Assembly (NCBI GenBank): GCA_031274595.1
Contig: JAISPX010000050.1
Location: 1-39,213 of the forward strand
Reading direction: 5' to 3'
Source: Prevotellaceae bacterium
GTDB taxonomy: Bacteria; Bacteroidota; Bacteroidia; Bacteroidales; UBA932
DNA: 39,213 bases
Shown here: positions 19,911-28,813 of the stretch, piece after piece
How the letters are laid out: every line of letters starts with the position of its first letter
Position numbering within the stretch: position 1 is the stretch's first letter
The notes under the pieces: model-generated
Database searches by the model: none
Seen by the model: only the letters and a program-made list of their open reading frames with translations
Told to the model about the DNA's origin: nothing
Program-made: the position numbers and the translations under genes

Positions 19911-20831
19911 TTATTCCCAAATCCACGCATCAAGCTTTTCCAATAATTTGTCTATTTCGACTTCACTGTTGAATGTTATGACAATACGCCCTCCGCCGCT
20001 TTTGTCTGGTTTTATATTCACATTGCTGTTAAAATATTTCCTCAATGCATCCGTAAGTTTATAATACTTTTCGGGAAATTCTTCGATTGGCTGTTCTTCT
20101 GTTTCTTTTGGTATTGCAGGCTGTGTAAGTTTTCGCACCATGTCTTCAACTTGTCGCACGCTCCAGCTTTCATCAACAATTTTTTTTGCAATCGTACCTT
20201 GCAGTTTTACATCATCAATATTAAGAATTGCCCGCGCCTGCCCCATCGACATTTGTTTATTGCGGATGTACAGTTGAATTTCAGCCGGAAGTTTAAGCAA
20301 TCGCAAATAGTTTGTAACGGTTGCCCGTTTTTTGCCTACGCGGCTGCCAAGCGATTCCTGAGTAAGGTTGCATTCTTCAATCAAACGATTAAAACTTGTT
20401 GCTACTTCGATTGCATCCAAATCTTCACGTTGAATATTTTCAATCAATGCAAGTTCGAGCATTCCCTGATCGTTGGAAGTTCTAATGTATGCAGGTATTT
20501 TCCTTAATCCTGCAATTTTAGAAGCTTTGAATCGTCGTTCGCCGCTTATTATCTGATATTTTCTATCAGAGATTTGACGAACTGTTATCGGTTGAATTAT
20601 GCCATGTTCTTTTATTGATTCGGCTAATTCGTTTAGTGCATCTTCATCGAAATTTATACGCGGCTGATAAGGGTTTACTTCAATATCATTAACGTTTATT
20701 TCGGATATTCCGCGAACTTGTTCTCTAACCTGTTCTACATTTTGAGCATCTCCAAGCAATGCTCCCAAACCTTTTCCAAGCGCTGATTCTTTTTTTGCCA
20801 TAATTGATTTTGCAATACTATCTTTAATCAT
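19911..20831 (-). CDS. parB: Chromosome partitioning protein ParB
   Basis: GLGALLGD, IEVNPYQPRINFDEDAL, SGERRFKA, ALIENIQREDL. Confidence 0.95.
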   Translation of the reverse strand: MIKDSIAKSIMAKKESALGKGLGALLGDAQNVEQVREQVRGISEINVNDIEVNPYQPRINFDEDALNELAESIKEHGIIQPITVRQISDRKYQIISGERRFKASKIAGLRKIPAYIRTSNDQGMLELALIENIQREDLDAIEVATSFNRLIEECNLTQESLGSRVGKKRATVTNYLRLLKLPAEIQLYIRNKQMSMGQARAILNIDDVKLQGTIAKKIVDESWSVRQVEDMVRKLTQPAIPKETEEQPIEEFPEKYYKLTDALRKYFNSNVNIKPDKSGGGRIVITFNSEVEIDKLLEKLDAWIWE

Positions 20832-20856
20832 AGAAATTTCTTAAGCTTATGTTTTG

Positions 20857-21654
20857 TTAATTGTTTACTGTTTCTTCGTTCAGTTGTCTTTTTTGAATTC
20901 GTTGTATAAGTTCTTTTGCCAAATTTAAATAACTTGTTGCGCCGATAGAACCTGCATCGTACAAAATTACTGGTTTGTTGTGCGAAGGGGCTTCGGCAAG
21001 TTTTACATTTCTTTGTATAACCGTATCAAAAACCATATTTTTGAAGTGAGAGCGAACCTCTTCTACAACCTGATTTGATAAACGCAGACGTGAATCGAAC
21101 ATCGATAACAAAAATCCTTCGATTATGAGATCAGGGTTGAGTTTTGCCTGTATTATTTTTATTGTATTCAGCAATTTTCCTAATCCTTCGAGAGCATAAT
21201 ATTCACATTGTACCGGAATTATTACCGAGTCGGCGGCTGTTAATGCGTTTACGGTAATTATTCCCAGCGATGGCGAGCAGTCGATAATCACAAAATCATA
21301 ATCATCTTTAAGATTATTGATTATGGATTTCATGATTTGTTCGCGGTCGGGAATTTTTACCATTTCGATTTCAGCGCCAACCAAATCAATGTGCGAAGGT
21401 ATCAAATCAAAACCTTTTATTTCGGTGTGTAATACCGCATTCTGAGGCGAGATTCTTTCAACCAAACATTCGTAAATGGAATTTTGAACATTGTTTAATT
21501 CAAATCCCAGAGTGGATGTGCTGTTTGCCTGCGGGTCGGCATCTATCAACAAAATGCGATATTCCAAAACCGCCAAACTTGCCGACAAATTAACTGCTGT
21601 GGTTGTTTTGCCTACTCCGCCCTTTTGATTTGCTATTGCTATAACTTTTGACAT
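20857..21654 (-). CDS. parA: Chromosome partitioning ATPase ParA (Soj family)
   Basis: IANQKGGVGKTTTAVNLSASL, LIDADPQANST, IIDCSPSLGIITVNAL. Confidence 0.96.
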   Translation of the reverse strand: MSKVIAIANQKGGVGKTTTAVNLSASLAVLEYRILLIDADPQANSTSTLGFELNNVQNSIYECLVERISPQNAVLHTEIKGFDLIPSHIDLVGAEIEMVKIPDREQIMKSIINNLKDDYDFVIIDCSPSLGIITVNALTAADSVIIPVQCEYYALEGLGKLLNTIKIIQAKLNPDLIIEGFLLSMFDSRLRLSNQVVEEVRSHFKNMVFDTVIQRNVKLAEAPSHNKPVILYDAGSIGATSYLNLAKELIQRIQKRQLNEETVNN

Positions 21655-21697
21655 TTTATTTTACAACTTTATATTTTCTATTATTGAGAGTAAAGTG

Positions 21698-21725
21698 CAA
21701 AGTTAGTAAAAAAAATAGAATCCAA
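21698..21725 (-). promoter_or_regulatory. Promoter of parAB (TTG ... TAACTTTG on minus strand)
   Basis: Minus strand TTGATTGGATTCTATTTTTTTTACTAACTTTG; spacing 17 or 21 bp depending on which TTG is used. Confidence 0.5.
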
Positions 21726-21927
21726 TCAATAATTGTAAATTCTTACATATAATATTTATATAATGCCAATATTTTGTTAATGTGATTAATATTATATCAT
21801 CACGCTTAATATGCAGAACGACAAAACAATCTTATTATCAATTTACAACAAGTAATCACATGCAAATAAGATTTTTTGTTCAAATGTTGATATCTTTATT
21901 TGAAAATACAGTAACCGTTTCTTAAAA

Positions 21928-22689
21928 TCATTGCGCAACAAATCTGTAAATAATAGTTCCTGTTTGCAATTTTGGCGCTGCATCGTTTGCATCAAACCGC
22001 GATAATTTTGCGGCGTTCACCGCTGCTTCGTGCAAACATTCAAATGCCGCCGATACAGACAAAACCGCGTTTGCTTTTACCACATAGCCATTTTGATTCA
22101 CTTCAATCTGCACACACACATCTCCTCCCTGCAAACATTTATAAACAGGCACAGGCAAATACATTGCGCGTCTTCCTTCAAGCGTGTATGTAATTACGGA
22201 AGCGCCTTTATAACTTTCGTCGTTTGATTGATTTCCTTGAGTTTTACTATATACGGGTATGTTGTTTCTTGATGATTGCAAATCCTGCATTTTTTTTTGA
22301 TTTGCGTCTAATTTTTCCTGCAATTTTCTGGCATCTTCATAAACTTTCTCATTTATTCCTTTATCATCTTTTAATTCTGATGTACGCAAATCTTCGGTAT
22401 TTACGGCAACATTGCGAATTACCTTACCTTCGCGCGCTTCTTTGAAAAGTTTATCAACTTCGGCGGCAAGTTTCTCCTTTTCACGTAAAAGTTTTTCTTC
22501 TGTTTCTTTTGCCGTTTCGCGCGAAAAATCTATCATAATGATTACTTTTTCATTTTTCACCGAATTAATTTTTGAAACAAGCAAAAAGATAATAACCAGC
22601 AGATGCACTATAACAGTTAAATATATGCCAATCTGATGCTTTTTTATGCGCTGCGCAATAGTTTGTTTTTCTTCAAAAAATAAATCCAT
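21928..22689 (-). CDS. TonB-like energy transducer / cell-envelope protein
   Basis: 253 aa; single N-terminal TM, coiled-coil linker, C-terminal VCVQIEVNQNGYVVKANAV resembling TonB C-terminal domain. Confidence 0.6.
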   Translation of the reverse strand: MDLFFEEKQTIAQRIKKHQIGIYLTVIVHLLVIIFLLVSKINSVKNEKVIIMIDFSRETAKETEEKLLREKEKLAAEVDKLFKEAREGKVIRNVAVNTEDLRTSELKDDKGINEKVYEDARKLQEKLDANQKKMQDLQSSRNNIPVYSKTQGNQSNDESYKGASVITYTLEGRRAMYLPVPVYKCLQGGDVCVQIEVNQNGYVVKANAVLSVSAAFECLHEAAVNAAKLSRFDANDAAPKLQTGTIIYRFVAQ

Positions 22690-22859
22690 ATTGTTGCAAA
22701 TTTACATAAAATTCCACAATTACGCACATATTGATAAAAACAATTTATGTTTTATACAGAAAAAGACATAAATACAGTTTGCATTTTACTCACATAAATT
22801 GATTTTTATAAGTTTAGATAAAATATTATGATAAATTCAATCAACAAATGCAAATAAAT

Positions 22860-22890
22860 TTGAAAATATCCAAAACAAAATATAATTTTG
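22860..22890 (+). promoter_or_regulatory. Bacteroidetes-type promoter for leader element copy 2 (TTG - 20 bp - TAATTTTG)
   Basis: TTG 22860-22862, TAATTTTG 22883-22890, spacer 20 bp, same as copy 1. Confidence 0.6.
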
Positions 22891-22895
22891 TGCCT

Positions 22896-23085
22896 GAATG
22901 TGCAAATATTGTACGCTTGCGATGCAAAAAAGCAGTCGATATACACATTCTGAAAATGTATTGTGGAAAGCGTTTGGCAGCAATTACGCTCTGTGGAATA
23001 CATGCAATTTATATAACGTTTATTAATAAAAAGTAAAAGTCTGAACATGCCGAAAAAAGACTTAAATCAGGGAGTAGGCGCTAAA
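22896..23085 (+). ncRNA. Candidate structured leader RNA, copy 2 (short form)
   Basis: Shares the 5' block (22904-22949 vs 15145-15190, 37/46 by eye) and 3' block (23038-23079 vs 15416-15457, 36/42 by eye) with copy 1. Confidence 0.5.
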
Positions 23086-23102
23086 AAAAAGAAAACAAAC
23101 AA

Positions 23103-23504
23103 ATGAAAAAACTAAGAATCTTTATCTATGCCGCAACAATGGTGGCATTTATGGCTTGCGGCGGAAGCGCTGACACGCCCGAAAGTATTACAAAAGCCCT
23201 TTATTCGCAACTTCAAAACGAAAATTACGAAAAGGCTATGGAAATTGCGCTGAAATATGCGGATTTATCTGAAATGGATGAAGAGTATCGCTCTCTTTCC
23301 AAAGATGAACTTATTAAAGTTGGAGCAAAACGTCAGAAAGAACGTTACTCCGAAGGTATTAAAACCTTTGAAATTGAAAAAGTAGAAATAGACGAAGAAG
23401 GAAACAATGCAACCGTTTATTTAAACATTATTACTAAAAGCGACAATGAAATTTCTCACAGAGAGCGCTTCTACAAAAAAGACGACAAATGGTATGTCAG
23501 ATAA
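23103..23504 (+). CDS. Small lipoprotein, DUF4878-like
   Basis: 133 aa; lipobox MVAFMACGG; SITKALYSQLQNENYEKAMEI ... FYKKDDKWYVR. Confidence 0.75.
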   Translation: MKKLRIFIYAATMVAFMACGGSADTPESITKALYSQLQNENYEKAMEIALKYADLSEMDEEYRSLSKDELIKVGAKRQKERYSEGIKTFEIEKVEIDEEGNNATVYLNIITKSDNEISHRERFYKKDDKWYVR

Positions 23505-23565
23505 CTATTAGGGTCAGAACAATTAATTAAAAATAATAATAACTGTAAATCAAAATCAAATTATT

Positions 23566-23946
23566 ATGGCAGTAAAATATGTATTATCGGAAAAAGGCAA
23601 TCCTCTGCGACCGGAGGAGCCTAAAAAATGGTACGCCAATGCAAAAAGCACAGGCGACATCAGCCTCAAGGCTTTGGGAAAACAAATCACGCAACGCAGC
23701 ACCGTCAATCATGCCGACACGCTGGCAGTGCTTGAAGCCTTGACACAGACATTGACAGAACAATTAGCCGAAGGCAAAATCGTGCGTTTCGGCGATTTCG
23801 GTTCATTTCAAGTATCGGTGGGAAGCGAAGGCGTAGAAAGCGCCGACAAGTTTAACGCTTCGTATATCAGGACGAAAAAAATTACCTTTCGACCCGGCGC
23901 CGATATTAAGGAAATGCTCAACAATCTGAAATTTGAAAAAGCCTGA
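23566..23946 (+). CDS. HU/IHF-like DNA-binding protein
   Basis: 126 aa; ADTLAVLEALTQTLTEQLAEGKIVRFGDFGSFQVSVGSEG; HU-HIG type. Confidence 0.88.
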   Translation: MAVKYVLSEKGNPLRPEEPKKWYANAKSTGDISLKALGKQITQRSTVNHADTLAVLEALTQTLTEQLAEGKIVRFGDFGSFQVSVGSEGVESADKFNASYIRTKKITFRPGADIKEMLNNLKFEKA

Positions 23947-24044
23947 AAAAACGGTTTTTCAAAAAGGACTATTCCTTTTACCAAAAAGGGTTATCCCTTT
24001 TGCCCAAAAGGATTAGTCCTTTTCCCCGAAAGGGTTAACCCTTT
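23944..24044. repeat. Array of five consecutive short palindromes; four at exact 22-bp spacing
   Basis: TGAAAAA-ACGG-TTTTTCA; AAAAGGA-CTAT-TCCTTTT; AAAAGGG-TTAT-CCCTTTT; AAAAGGA-TTAG-TCCTTTT; AAAGGGTTAACCCTTT. Confidence 0.93.
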
Positions 24045-24178
24045 TTTGAGAAAGGTCGAAGGTAATCGAAATGATTGACAAGTGAGCCTGAAAAAATGTT
24101 CGCATTGGCAATGCAGATTTACTGAACGGTAAATTTGTTTCGGATTGTAAAACACGGATATATTAATCAAACAAAACT

Positions 24179-25717
24179 ATGCTCATAAAAACATACGGCA
24201 GCGCTTTTTACGGTATAAATGCAACTACAATCACAATAGAAGTAAGCGTTTCGCAGGGAATAAATTTTCATCTTGTAGGATTGCCCGACAGCGCAGTGAA
24301 AGAAAGTCAGCAGCGAATTTCTACCGCGCTTATTGCAAACGGATACAAGATGCCGGGCAAAAAGGTTGTCATAAACATGGCGCCCGCCGATATTCGCAAA
24401 GAAGGTTCGGCTTACGATTTGCCTTTGGCGATTGGGATTTTGGCGGCATCGGAACAAATAGAATCGGAAGATTTGGAAAAGTATGTAATTATGGGCGAAC
24501 TATCGCTCGACGGAACATTGCGACCCATAAAAGGCGCTTTGCCTATTGCAATACAGGCTCGCTCCGAAGGATTTAAAGGTTTTATTGTATCCAAAGAAAA
24601 TGCATGCGAAGCCGCTGTTGTCGATTCGCTCGAAGTTTACGGAGTTGAAACATTAAAAGAAGTTATAGATTTCCTTAACGGAAAAAGTAATATCAGTCAA
24701 ACGATAGTAAATACCCGCGAAGATTTTTTTTCAAATACGGCACGTTATGATGTTGATTTCTGCGATGTAAAAGGGCAGGAAAACGTAAAGCGCGCTCTCG
24801 AAATTGCCGCCGCAGGCGGGCATAATGTTATAATGATTGGCGCTCCCGGTTCGGGAAAATCAATGCTGGCAAAACGTTTGCCTACAATTCTTCCCCCGCT
24901 CAATTTGCGCGAAGCATTGGAAACGACAAAAATACATTCGGTAGCAGGAAAAATAGGCAGGCACACAAGTTTATTGACAATACGTCCGTTTCGCTCGCCA
25001 CATCACACGATTTCGGATGTTGCGCTGGTCGGCGGAGGCACATATCCTCAGCCGGGAGAAATATCGCTGGCGCACAACGGAGTGCTTTTTCTCGACGAAC
25101 TTCCCGAATTTAAGCGCACAGTGCTGGAAGTTATGCGGCAACCGCTCGAGGATAGAAAAATTGTTATTTCACGGGCAAAACTGTCAATTGACTATCCTGC
25201 AAACTTCATGCTCATAGCAGCCATGAACCCTTGTCCCTGCGGATTCTATAATCATCCCGAAAAACAATGCCTGTGTGCGCCCGGCATAGTTCAAAAATAT
25301 TTGAGCAGAATATCAGGTCCTTTACTCGACCGCATTGATATTCATATCGAAGTTGTTCCCGTTCCTTTTGAAAAACTTTCGGACATGAGCAAAGGCGAAA
25401 CAAGCGAACAAATTCGCGACCGAGTGATAAAAGCGCGTAAAATTCAGGAAGAACGATTTGCATCTTCAAAAAACATTCATTGCAACGCCATGATGACAAC
25501 TCAACAGCAAAAGAGATTTTGCCTTTTGGACAGCAGGAGCGAACAGGTTTTGAAAGATGCCATGCAGCGACTCGGACTTTCAGCGCGCGCTTATGACAGA
25601 ATACTGAAAGTTGCACGCACCATTGCCGACCTTGAAACAAAACCGAACATTGAGTGGCAGCATGTTGCCGAAGCCATTCAGTACAGAAGTTTAGACCGCG
25701 AAGGCTGGGCAGGATAG
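24179..25717 (+). CDS. YifB/ComM-family Mg-chelatase-like AAA ATPase
   Basis: 512 aa; VGLPDSAVKESQQRI, GAPGSGKSMLAKRLPTILPP, FRSPHHTISDVALVGGG, NPCPCGFY. Confidence 0.95.
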   Translation: MLIKTYGSAFYGINATTITIEVSVSQGINFHLVGLPDSAVKESQQRISTALIANGYKMPGKKVVINMAPADIRKEGSAYDLPLAIGILAASEQIESEDLEKYVIMGELSLDGTLRPIKGALPIAIQARSEGFKGFIVSKENACEAAVVDSLEVYGVETLKEVIDFLNGKSNISQTIVNTREDFFSNTARYDVDFCDVKGQENVKRALEIAAAGGHNVIMIGAPGSGKSMLAKRLPTILPPLNLREALETTKIHSVAGKIGRHTSLLTIRPFRSPHHTISDVALVGGGTYPQPGEISLAHNGVLFLDELPEFKRTVLEVMRQPLEDRKIVISRAKLSIDYPANFMLIAAMNPCPCGFYNHPEKQCLCAPGIVQKYLSRISGPLLDRIDIHIEVVPVPFEKLSDMSKGETSEQIRDRVIKARKIQEERFASSKNIHCNAMMTTQQQKRFCLLDSRSEQVLKDAMQRLGLSARAYDRILKVARTIADLETKPNIEWQHVAEAIQYRSLDREGWAG

Positions 25718-25746
25718 TTGTAAAAACAATAAGAGGTTTTTCCGAT

Positions 25747-25796
25747 AAACGATGTACATTAATTGTATTTGTTTATTGTGCTGTCATCGTTTTTCG
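25747..25796. terminator. Possible bidirectional terminator between convergent genes
   Basis: AAACGATG (25747-25754) / CATCGTTT (25785-25792) followed by T-rich tract; long loop. Confidence 0.3.
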
Positions 25797-25813
25797 ATTT
25801 TATAACCAAATAA

Positions 25814-27385
25814 TTAAAGTTTGACTTTATTTTCTTTAATCATCTCAACTAATTTTTGCAGCGAATCATGTTTCTCATACAACCATTCTTCTAATGTTGG
25901 TTCTATTGAGATATCAGGTTCTATATATTCGTATTTGCTTGGAATGGAAGTATCCTTTAAACTGGTAGGTATATCCAATGGTATAACTTTTGAAAAAGGT
26001 AAATTTATTGTGATACCGTCACCTGATGAAACAATACTATAACCTCCGGGAGATTCTCCTGCCAATATACCTAATTTTCGTGATTTGAATAAATCAGTAA
26101 ATATTATACTTGCAGAATAGCACATATTGTTAGTTAATAAATATGTTTTCCCTGTAAATTTTTTGCCCGAATATCTTGGCATATATTGCATTGGAAGTAT
26201 TGTATCCGTTCTGAAATAAGAGCCTACAGGCAATGAATTAAATATTTCCACAGAGCGCAAAGCATCAGGATGATCTTTTCCATAAATATATTTATATGAT
26301 TTTTTCAATAATCTTGCTGAATTTTGTCTATTTATATCTGTTATTTTATAAATTTCGGGGATGTAAAATTTCTCATCAGTAAAACAGGCAAGCAATTCAT
26401 AAACATCGTATTCATATCCGCCAATATTATCACGCAAATCAAGAATTAAATGCTTTATTCCATCTTTTTTAATTTGGTTCATAATCTTTGCTAATTTTTT
26501 ATAAAAACCTGTGTCTGTTCCTGCAAAAAGAAACCTCAAAAACCTTGAGCCTACAAACATTTTAATTTTTAATACGCCAATACTGTCGCTAATTTTGTTG
26601 TATTCAATGGTGTTTTTTCCAAAATCAAATAAAAAAGCAAATCCTTCTTTTGCTATTTTTTTATCTTTTTTCTGAATTTTAAAAATTTCTTCGCGCTGCA
26701 TCCCTTCCAGTATTGTTTTTTGCAAGATGCTATCATTATCCGATTTATATTCAACTGTAAACGGATGTTTAATTTTTTCGCAAAATAGATAATTTACAAA
26801 AGATATTCCTGTTCGCGAATCACCTTCATTTACCGATGATGTTTGTGCTATTGCAAATCGACTTTCTGATGGGATTAATTTGCGTTGATTCAAAGCAATT
26901 GTTTTTGCAGAAATGCCGTTTACTGAAATAATCTCGGAATATTTTGAAATTTTTTCAGAAAAATCTCTTACTACAAAAACTCTGCCATCGAGCCAAGATT
27001 TTACCCACAATGGAAATATAGTATCTGTTTTCTTAAAAACTTTAGTGCGATTATAAACTCCATCATCAGGAAATTCACCATGTGCATCATTTATTAATAC
27101 GCCAAAATAACGCAAGGCAAAATAGTATTCTGTTTCGGTTTTTGCTTCTACTACTTTTTTGTGGATTTCTTTTATGCCTTCTATCCATTCGTTCTGTGTT
27201 ATTCCACGTAAAGGGTCAATGCTGTTTTCCTGTATTGATTTTGCTATAAAATCAACCTCGTTGTGCCATATTTGCTTTATACTATCTCTGGCTATTGTTT
27301 GAGAGTATCCTGTAAAAGTTATAGCCAACAATAAAATTAATAGAAATGTTTTTTTATTCATTTGCTTTTGATTTTTTAATCTCAT
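25814..27385 (-). CDS. S41 family peptidase
   Basis: 523 aa; signal peptide; HLILDLRDNIGGYEYDVYELL, LTNNMCYSASIIFTDLFKSRKLGILAGESPGG. Confidence 0.8.
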   Translation of the reverse strand: MRLKNQKQMNKKTFLLILLLAITFTGYSQTIARDSIKQIWHNEVDFIAKSIQENSIDPLRGITQNEWIEGIKEIHKKVVEAKTETEYYFALRYFGVLINDAHGEFPDDGVYNRTKVFKKTDTIFPLWVKSWLDGRVFVVRDFSEKISKYSEIISVNGISAKTIALNQRKLIPSESRFAIAQTSSVNEGDSRTGISFVNYLFCEKIKHPFTVEYKSDNDSILQKTILEGMQREEIFKIQKKDKKIAKEGFAFLFDFGKNTIEYNKISDSIGVLKIKMFVGSRFLRFLFAGTDTGFYKKLAKIMNQIKKDGIKHLILDLRDNIGGYEYDVYELLACFTDEKFYIPEIYKITDINRQNSARLLKKSYKYIYGKDHPDALRSVEIFNSLPVGSYFRTDTILPMQYMPRYSGKKFTGKTYLLTNNMCYSASIIFTDLFKSRKLGILAGESPGGYSIVSSGDGITINLPFSKVIPLDIPTSLKDTSIPSKYEYIEPDISIEPTLEEWLYEKHDSLQKLVEMIKENKVKL

Positions 27386-27497
27386 AGTGCAAATCTAAGT
27401 ATTTTTTAAATAAGAATATATATTTCGCACAAGATTATGAATAAAAATTTTGCCGTAAAATTTACCAATTTCCTGGCTGCAAAATATACAAAATCCT

Positions 27498-28607
27498 TTA
27501 TTCATCATTTAAAAGTTTTAGAATAAAGTTGTGAATATCTTCGCGTTTTATGCCAAATTTGTTTGTGAACATATCGTATATATTGTCATCGGAATATTCA
27601 AACAATCGCAAAACTGCTTGCTCGCCGCCGTTTTTCAGAGCGTGGTCAATTATTAATGCGCCAATAATATAATATGGATTTGTTCCATTTGACAATAGTT
27701 TATTAATAGAATTTAAATTAGACAAATCTATTTCAACATTTTCTGCAATATATTGTCTGAAATTCTTTTTTAATTCAGGTAATTGTATCCCAGCATTACC
27801 GCCATAATACGTAGCAATTCCTTCGGACAATAATGAAGATATGTCTTTGAATGAATAACTAAAAATACTGTGAATCAATTCATGATAATGAGTAATGGTT
27901 GATGATAATAAAATATTTACTCTTGGGAACATTGCATATCCCGCGTTTTCTATAGTAGTACTGACAACAGTATAATGAAAGCCTATTAATTCATTACATT
28001 CATCGAGGCTATTTGCAACGATAAACACAACATTTTGTTCCGATTGTAGATTATATTTTTGACGGATGTTTTTTAGAAAGTCAGATGCTTGCTGCGCTTT
28101 TTTATAATCAAATTTATAATTGTGAGGATAATAATAATCAATACCATCAACAGAATGTTTATTTATATTATCTTTTATCGTGTAAAAATAATTGTAGAGT
28201 TTAAACTCGCCATTTTCTTTTTTTGCACATATTCTAAAACAAGCCAAAATATCATTTATGTTGTCGGCAGATTTATTTAATGATAAACAGTTTATTTCGT
28301 AAAAATCTTTATTGGTACTTGGTTTAATATTATATACAAATTGATCTACACGATAGTATAATCCATCGCCAAAATCATATCGAATTATGTCTTTGTTGCC
28401 GATATATTCTTCTTTTGTATTCCAATATAAAATTGCTGCAGAATCCGATTGTTGTACAATTTTGTTAACGTATTTTTCCCAAACAGCAGCAATTTGCCTT
28501 ACATTTTCATCGGTAGAATTTTTAATTTCGCTACTGAAAGTTATTTGTTGCGAAGATGTTGTAAATGTAAATTGCAGAAATACAAATATTGATAATAATT
28601 TTTTCAT
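27498..28607 (-). CDS. Secreted protein with HExxH zinc-peptidase motif (gluzincin-like)
   Basis: 369 aa; signal peptide; HYHELIHSIF followed by LLSEGIATYYGG (candidate third zinc ligand Glu). Confidence 0.6.
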   Translation of the reverse strand: MKKLLSIFVFLQFTFTTSSQQITFSSEIKNSTDENVRQIAAVWEKYVNKIVQQSDSAAILYWNTKEEYIGNKDIIRYDFGDGLYYRVDQFVYNIKPSTNKDFYEINCLSLNKSADNINDILACFRICAKKENGEFKLYNYFYTIKDNINKHSVDGIDYYYPHNYKFDYKKAQQASDFLKNIRQKYNLQSEQNVVFIVANSLDECNELIGFHYTVVSTTIENAGYAMFPRVNILLSSTITHYHELIHSIFSYSFKDISSLLSEGIATYYGGNAGIQLPELKKNFRQYIAENVEIDLSNLNSINKLLSNGTNPYYIIGALIIDHALKNGGEQAVLRLFEYSDDNIYDMFTNKFGIKREDIHNFILKLLNDE

Positions 28608-28759
28608 AATTTTTATTTGTCTTAACGTTTATATAAGCAAATTTACATGAATTTCCCGAATTATAAACATATACATAAAAATAATTCCTGTTTTACCAAG
28701 TGGAAAAGCAAAACAGCATTAATATCCAACACTTAACGGTGAATTATTAATCATAAAAA

Positions 28760-28789
28760 TTGCGGTATAAATTAATTTTCTTATTTTTG
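28760..28789 (+). promoter_or_regulatory. Promoter of ung (TTG - 19 bp - TATTTTTG)
   Basis: TTG 28760-28762, TATTTTTG 28782-28789. Confidence 0.6.
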
Positions 28790-28813
28790 CAAATATAAAA
28801 AAAACATAATTGC

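Noticed and set aside
22848-23036. 62-aa ORF MQINLKISKTKYNFVPECANIVRLRCKKAVD...
   Set aside because: Overlaps leader copy 2 and its start precedes the promoter -7 box; copy 1 has a similar stretch (NIVRLWYKKAGDTHIL) but is not open over the same length. The between-copy changes are compensatory in the hairpin and non-synonymous in this frame, so RNA is preferred, though a decayed coding origin is not excluded.
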